Below are positions 32,045-36,678 of a DNA stretch of 36,678 bases, piece by piece. Below the pieces are notes generated by a model, which saw nothing but the letters and a program-made list of their open reading frames with translations, was not told the DNA's origin and searched no databases. Made by a program: the position numbers and the translations under genes. Position 1 is the first letter of the stretch. Each line of letters begins with the position of its first letter. Source of the stretch: Verrucomicrobiota bacterium (GTDB taxonomy: Bacteria > Verrucomicrobiota > Verrucomicrobiia > Limisphaerales > SIBE01). The DNA lies in contig JAQBVM010000026.1 in assembly GCA_027623095.1 (NCBI GenBank), positions 1 to 36,678 of the forward strand, written 5' to 3'.

Positions 32045-34912
32045 ATGATTTCAGAGCGGCAAAGACGGATATTGGCAGCCTCGGGGTGCGAGATCGCCTT
32101 CGATCCGTTAACGCGGCAACTGTATTCCACGGACGCTTCGATCTACCGAATTGAACCGGCGGGGATCGCGTTTCCCAGCACGGCAGAACAGGCGGTGGCG
32201 GTGATTCGAGGGGCGGCGGCGGCCGGTCTTTCAGTTATTCCGCGGGGCGCCGGCTCCGGGCTTGTGGGAGGCGCGATCGGCGATGGTCTTGTCATCGATT
32301 TTGCGCGGCATAACCGGCAAATAACCGAATTAAATCTGGATCGCCGAACCGTTCGCGTAGGCGCTGGAGTGGTGTTGGATCAGTTAAACGCGTTCTTGCG
32401 TCCGCACGGATTCTGTTTTGGACCGGATGTTGCCACGAGCTCCCGCGCGACTCTGGGCGGGATGATCGCAAACAATTCTTCGGGTGCGCATGTTCCCGTT
32501 TATGGAACGACCGCCGACCATCTCGAATCGCTCGAAGTGATCCTCGCGGATGGAACTGTCGAAACCGTGGGGAAAGGCCTCACGTCACTTCCAAAACAAC
32601 GGCGCCTGATCGCGGATCTGGTGCGCAGATATGCCACACAAATCTCTGAGCGCACACCGGATGGACTCTTGAAGCGATGGCCCGCGTACGGCATTGGGCG
32701 TTGCATGAAGGACTCGGATGATTTGAGCCAGATTCTTTCCGGGAGCGAAGGCACATTGGCGGCCATTCAGAGCGCCGAACTAAAGATTGTTCCGGTCCCG
32801 CGTGAGAAGGGGCTTTGCCTGATCTTTTTTGCATCGGTTTCGGAAGCGATGCAGGCCACCGTCGCGCTGCTGCCCCTCCGGCCGGCTGCCGTCGAGCACA
32901 TCGACCGGGTTCTGTTCGATCAGACGCGCGGTCAGATTCCGTTCCAGTCCGCCCGCGACTTATTGGATCTCGACGCGCGTCCATGCGAATCGATTCTAAT
33001 GGTTGAGTTCTACGAGGACGTCGAGGATCGGCTGGAGAGCGTGGCAAAAATGCGATTGGGGCTCCGGACCTTGACGCTTCGATCGCGCGCGGAGATGGAC
33101 ATGGTCTGGGCTCTCCGCAAGGCGGGTCTTTCCTTGCTCACAGGCTGCAAAGGAAGCGCCAAGCCCGTGACGGGAATTGAAGACACGGCGGTAAAACCAG
33201 AGCATTTGCCCGAGTACGTCGCAAGTCTCGATTCCCTGATGAAATCCATCGGTGTAGAGGCCTGTTACTATGGGCATGCCGCGGCCGGGCTCTTGCATAT
33301 TCGCCCCGTGCTGGATCTGCATAGCGCCGGCGATGTGCGGAAGTTCCGGCAATTGGCCGACGAGGTCTCGGCGCTGGTCCGCAAGTTCAAAGGATCCTTG
33401 GCTGCTGAACATGGCGTTGGCATCGCGCGTACCGAGTTTCTGAAAGAGCAATTGGGCGAAGAATTGTTGAGCGCCATGCGGGAGATCAAGACCTCGTTTG
33501 ATCCGGGCATGCATCTGAATCCCGGAAAAATCGTTGGCGATGGACGGTATCGTTTCGATCGAAACCTGCGGATGGGCGGTGGTTACGAACTGAGGCTTCC
33601 ATTCAATCCTGTTCTTGCGTTTGCTGCGAAGGACGGTTCGTTCGCCGGAAACCTTGAGCAATGCAACGGATGCGGCGGCTGCCGCAAGTCGGCGCCGACG
33701 ATGTGCCCGACGTTTCTGGCGACCGGAGATGAGATCATGTCCACACGCGGCCGCGCGAACACGATTCGTGCGGCGCTGGAATTGCGATTTGGTGATTGCG
33801 AGGATCCGCTGCATGCCGAGGAATTGGAGGCCGCGCTGAGCAACTGCCTTTCGTGCAAAGCATGCACGAGCGAATGCCCATCAAACGTCAATCTTTCGCT
33901 GCTCAAGGCCGAGTTGTTGAATGCGCGGCATCGCCGGAGCGGTCTGTCATTTCGCGAATGGATGTTCAGTTCGGTGGACTTGCTCGGGGAACTCGGTTGT
34001 TTTGCACCTACGTTAGCCAACTCGAGTCTGTTAGCTCCCTGGTTTCGGCGGATCTTGAAGCGAGTTGCGGGAGTCTCCGAAGCGCGTCCATTGCCGAGCT
34101 TCGCGTTCGAACGTTTTGACCGATGGTTCAACGGGCGCAGTCGATCGTCCAATGTGAATCGCGGCAAGGTAATCCTTTGGGACGACACCTTCGTGCGGTA
34201 TCACGAACCGCACATTGGCAAAGCGGCAGTCGCCGTCTTGGAGGCGGCTGGATTCGAGGTGGAGCTGCTCGAAGGCCGCGCCTGCTGTGGGCGGCCCGCG
34301 TTCAGCCAGGGAAACTTGGACAGGGCCGCGCGGCTTGGGAGCCACAACCTCAGCCTCCTGGACGCGAAACGCCGCGCGCGCCGAGACACTCCAATTCTGT
34401 TCCTCGAGCCGTCGTGTTATTCGATGTTCGCCGAGGATTATCGGGAACTTCGTTTAGCCGCGGCGGAGGACGTCGCGAACCGTTGCTTCTTGTTCGAACA
34501 GTTCATGGAGAACTTTCTGCGAGAGAATCCAGGTGCGCTCGGATTCTCCGGGAAAAAGGAAACCGTTGCCATCCATGCGCATTGTCACGTCAAGGCGATC
34601 GTGAATCCGCAGTTTCTGGCGCGGCTTGTGGACCGGTTGCCTGGTCGAAAGAGTATTCTCCTAAACACCGGCTGCTGCGGAATGGCGGGAGCGTTCGGAG
34701 CGCTCGAGTCAAAGTATGCACTCTCGATCAAAGTTGGAAAACTGCTCGCGGACCAGATTCTAGAGCTTGGAGTCGATCCAATCGTCGTCGCGTCCGGGAC
34801 AAGCTGTCGGCATCAAATTGAGCATCTGACTCCTGTTCGTCCGAGGCATATGGCTGAGTATCTTGCGGCCCAACTTGAAAAGGGTAAACCACAGCAGAAC
34901 CTCTCGGCATGA
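32045..34912 (+). CDS. FAD-linked oxidase fused to Fe-S/CCG domains (GlcD-GlcF or DLD type)
   Basis: A 955-residue fusion of a FAD-binding PCMH domain (about 25-200: VIPRGAGSGLVGGAIGDGLV), a FAD-oxidase C-terminal domain (about 220-500, ending in HGVGIARTEFL and GMHLNPGKIVGDG) and a ferredoxin-type region: CNGCGGCRKSAPTMCP (about 540) and CLSCKACTSECP (about 600) for two 4Fe-4S clusters. Then come two CCG domains (ACCGRPAFSQG about 745, TGCCGMAGAFG about 875). This layout oxidises D-2-hydroxy acids such as glycolate or D-lactate and passes electrons to the quinone pool at the inner membrane. Which acid cannot be told. It starts at ATG 32045; the alpha/beta hydrolase gene follows in 25 bp. Confidence 0.93.
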   Translation: MISERQRRILAASGCEIAFDPLTRQLYSTDASIYRIEPAGIAFPSTAEQAVAVIRGAAAAGLSVIPRGAGSGLVGGAIGDGLVIDFARHNRQITELNLDRRTVRVGAGVVLDQLNAFLRPHGFCFGPDVATSSRATLGGMIANNSSGAHVPVYGTTADHLESLEVILADGTVETVGKGLTSLPKQRRLIADLVRRYATQISERTPDGLLKRWPAYGIGRCMKDSDDLSQILSGSEGTLAAIQSAELKIVPVPREKGLCLIFFASVSEAMQATVALLPLRPAAVEHIDRVLFDQTRGQIPFQSARDLLDLDARPCESILMVEFYEDVEDRLESVAKMRLGLRTLTLRSRAEMDMVWALRKAGLSLLTGCKGSAKPVTGIEDTAVKPEHLPEYVASLDSLMKSIGVEACYYGHAAAGLLHIRPVLDLHSAGDVRKFRQLADEVSALVRKFKGSLAAEHGVGIARTEFLKEQLGEELLSAMREIKTSFDPGMHLNPGKIVGDGRYRFDRNLRMGGGYELRLPFNPVLAFAAKDGSFAGNLEQCNGCGGCRKSAPTMCPTFLATGDEIMSTRGRANTIRAALELRFGDCEDPLHAEELEAALSNCLSCKACTSECPSNVNLSLLKAELLNARHRRSGLSFREWMFSSVDLLGELGCFAPTLANSSLLAPWFRRILKRVAGVSEARPLPSFAFERFDRWFNGRSRSSNVNRGKVILWDDTFVRYHEPHIGKAAVAVLEAAGFEVELLEGRACCGRPAFSQGNLDRAARLGSHNLSLLDAKRRARRDTPILFLEPSCYSMFAEDYRELRLAAAEDVANRCFLFEQFMENFLRENPGALGFSGKKETVAIHAHCHVKAIVNPQFLARLVDRLPGRKSILLNTGCCGMAGAFGALESKYALSIKVGKLLADQILELGVDPIVVASGTSCRHQIEHLTPVRPRHMAEYLAAQLEKGKPQQNLSA

Positions 34913-34937
34913 AAGCCGTTTAACTAAAGGAAATGTT

Positions 34938-35909
34938 ATGAAACCAGCCACCCGGTTCCTCGCACAGATTTGGTCCGCCTGCCGGTTTTGCGGGTTCGCC
35001 GGGCTTCTCCTGGTCTGCCAAGCCAACAGGGCAGATGAGCCGTTCGTGCTGGAAGTCTGGCCCGGAGCGGTTCCGGAAGATTACGGCACGATCGGTCCCG
35101 AGCGAATTCGTGCATCTTCCGAAGCGCCTACGAAAGATGCAAAATGGATAACCAACGTCTCGAAACCGACCCTCACCATCTACCGGCCTGCCAGGGACAA
35201 GGACACCGGGACCGCAATCGTAATCTGTCCTGGCGGCGGGTACTGGAACCTGGCCTGGGACCTGGAAGGCGACGAGGTTGCCGCATGGTTGAACACCGCC
35301 GGTGTGACGGGTGTCGTGCTCAAGTATCGTGTGCCGCGTCGTCCGGGTCAACCCGAGCGGCTGCCCGCTCCTGGTCCGTTGCTGGACGCGCAGCGGGCGA
35401 TCCGTCTGGTACGGAGCCGTGCTGTGGAATGGGGGATCGACCCGAAGCGGATCGGCATCGCCGGTTTTTCCGCGGGCGGGCACTTGGCTGTGTCAGCGGC
35501 GACTCATTTCGACCAGCGCGCCTACGAGCCGATCGACGAGATTGACCAGGCAAGTTGCCGTCCGGACTTCGCGGTCGCGATCTATCCCGGCTATCTGATC
35601 GAACAGGAGCGCGCGGGTGTTGAGATCCGCAGGGATGTCCTGGCGCCCTACATCCGAATTCCAAAGGACACACCCCCAATCCTCCTGGTGCATGCCACCG
35701 ACGATCCGGTGGCCGGCGCCGAGAACAGCGTCGTGATGTACCTGGCCTTGAAGCGGGCGAACGTGGCGACCGAGCTGCATGTGTATGCGCAGGGCGGCCA
35801 CGGCTTCGGCGTCCGCAAGAGTAGCCTGCCCTGTTCAACCTGGCCGGACCGCTGTGTCGCCTGGCTGCAAAACCAAGGCATGCTAGGGGCGAAGCCCGAA
35901 GCTAAATGA
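34938..35909 (+). CDS. Secreted alpha/beta hydrolase (acetyl esterase-like)
   Basis: A 323-residue protein with a signal peptide (MKPATRFLAQIWSACRFCGF ... LLLVCQANRADE). The oxyanion motif is ICPGGGYWNLAW (like HGGG); the nucleophile Ser lies in GFSAGGHLAVSAATH; the Asp is in HATDDPV, and the His in GGHGFG. This fits the large exported COG0657-type esterase group of Verrucomicrobia and Planctomycetes, often acting on plant cell-wall esters. No neighbouring carbohydrate gene supports a substrate. A good AAAGG ribosome site precedes ATG 34938; a longer frame from 34863 overlaps the previous gene. The third positions look more GC-rich than the neighbours, so recent transfer is possible. Confidence 0.9.
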   Translation: MKPATRFLAQIWSACRFCGFAGLLLVCQANRADEPFVLEVWPGAVPEDYGTIGPERIRASSEAPTKDAKWITNVSKPTLTIYRPARDKDTGTAIVICPGGGYWNLAWDLEGDEVAAWLNTAGVTGVVLKYRVPRRPGQPERLPAPGPLLDAQRAIRLVRSRAVEWGIDPKRIGIAGFSAGGHLAVSAATHFDQRAYEPIDEIDQASCRPDFAVAIYPGYLIEQERAGVEIRRDVLAPYIRIPKDTPPILLVHATDDPVAGAENSVVMYLALKRANVATELHVYAQGGHGFGVRKSSLPCSTWPDRCVAWLQNQGMLGAKPEAK

Positions 35910-35925
35910 GTCCCGGCAATCTTTA

Positions 35926-36192
35926 TCAGTCCTGTGGACTGACGCAGGACACTCGCACGCTTTGTGAGTAGCGGCATGACGTCGAGAGCGCGCAGAGGCT
36001 GCATTTGGGCTGGTTGCCACAGACGTTTCCGTAGTCTTGTGCGCAGAAGAGCCAGAGCAAGTTGTCAAGGTAAGTGGAGTTACACGAAGCCCTCTGAGCC
36101 AATTGTCCGCCGCGGCGTTCATAATCGACATTGACCTCCGAAAGAGTGGCTTGAATACCTTGGAGCAGATCTACTGGCCGAGGCGGAGTCAT
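35926..36192 (-). pseudogene. Possible relic of a protein with an Fe-S Cys loop
   Basis: The minus-strand frame reads MTPPRPVDLLQGIQATLSEV, then YLDNLLWLFCAQDYGNVCGN and QPKCSLCALSTSCRYS. The Cys spacing (C-x5-C-x2-C-x5-C) is near the iron-sulfur loop of HhH-GPD DNA glycosylases of the endonuclease III type (C-x6-C-x2-C-x5-C). A second frame just upstream (to about 36316; GAFRAVTAYMIFWLVIDDTH) also looks protein-like, so this may be one gene broken by a frameshift. The rest of 35910-36678 shows no gene. The assignment is tentative. Confidence 0.28.
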
Positions 36193-36520
36193 GGCAACAT
36201 TGGGGTTCGTCTCTTAGATCTTTGAATGAATCATCTCCGTGAGTATCGTCAATCACTAACCAAAAGATCATGTAGGCCGTGACCGCCCGGAATGCTCCGA
36301 GTTCACACCGAATCACAATTGGCGGAGTTGATTGCGTGCCTGCTCTCGCGATCGTTGCGCCAGGTCCAGATCAACTTTGTCATCGCTCCTGGACCATGCG
36401 ACAGCGGAGATCGCAATTGGAACAAAGCTGGGAATTGGCGCCACGCAGAAGCTCGCGGGGGTCAACAATCAACTCTCAACTTTCAACCAACTCCGGTCTC
36501 GGTTAATAATATGCGCAACC

Positions 36521-36559
36521 GCGAATCAACGCCAATGAACGCGAATTCAGAATCTGAAT
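36521..36559. repeat. 10-bp tandem units plus inverted repeat
   Basis: GCGAATCAAC, GCCAATGAAC and GCGAATTCAG (36521-36550) are three imperfect 10-bp units. The last overlaps ATTCAGA-A-TCTGAAT (36545-36559), a perfect seven-base inverted repeat. Similar short 'acgcgaatgaa' tandem arrays are scattered in intergenic regions of some Verrucomicrobia. The function is unknown. Confidence 0.45.
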
Positions 36560-36678
36560 GCGGGTGAACCCTGACGCACGCAAGATCAGATCCAACTCTG
36601 AGCCCGGCAGGGGTGCATCTCCGAATGAGGACACGCCCGAACCGCTTCTTCTTCTTCGGATTGAGGAGAGGAGCGCGG

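Noticed and set aside
32996..33814. A 272-residue minus-strand frame
   Set aside because: It is antisense to the FAD/Fe-S dehydrogenase, whose motifs are clear; the composition is that of a mirrored coding strand.
1..36678. tRNA genes, rRNA genes or a CRISPR array
   Set aside because: No T-loop GGTTCGAATC-type segments with cloverleaf context, no rRNA-like stretches and no regularly spaced direct repeats were seen.

Overview
The window looks like chromosomal DNA from a Gram-negative member of the Verrucomicrobiota (Pedosphaera/Limisphaerales-like). This is an inference from moderate GC, an outer-membrane toolkit (BamD-like, LptE-like, Mla-type lipid transport, hopanoid-type RND), and several conserved hypotheticals of the kind seen in that phylum. 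I see no rRNA, tRNA, CRISPR array or intact insertion sequence.

Left part (about 1-10,400) is accessory and decaying. It holds a string of small toxin-antitoxin-like pairs on the plus strand: an addiction-module antitoxin with a frameshifted RelE/ParE toxin, DUF4258 with a YgiT-type zinc-finger protein, DUF4160 with DUF2442, and a fused relic of hicA-hicB. Three copies of a degenerate element lie between or after the small genes. Read on the minus strand, the element has a GTGTACGCCC 5' end, a domain V-like hairpin and a domain VI-like 3' end, so I interpret it as group II intron remnants. A separate piece of intron maturase lies at about 10.0-10.2 kb. Also here are a Tat-exported amidohydrolase, a 1142-residue MFS/acyltransferase/acyl-ligase fusion for lysophospholipid salvage, a VOC-fold protein and a small conserved hypothetical.

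Centre (10.5-25.4 kb): a UreF-like protein and a sodium:solute symporter on the plus strand face a long co-directional minus-strand run. In transcription order the run is prmC, murA, two small hypotheticals, a BamD-like TPR protein, an LptE-like lipoprotein, YebC/PmpR, an MMPL/RND transporter, a secreted protein built from WPLF/FPFY-type repeats, then MlaE-MlaF-MlaD with 4-bp overlaps. Most of these genes serve cell-envelope assembly or lipid movement between membranes. The repeat protein is unassigned and sits between two lipid transport systems. A strong predicted promoter and a perfect terminator on the opposite strand, in and beside the 3' end of the RND gene, suggest an undescribed RNA of about 74 nt.

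Right part (25.4-36.7 kb): on the plus strand a LysM protein, a small membrane protein and an inositol-monophosphatase-family enzyme; on the minus strand an NtrC-type regulator, a small hypothetical and IspF. Then on the plus strand a GST-fold protein, a PIN-PhoH ATPase overlapping it, a fused FAD/Fe-S glycolate/D-lactate-type dehydrogenase and a secreted alpha/beta hydrolase. The last 770 bp hold only relics: a Cys-rich fragment and a short tandem and inverted repeat.
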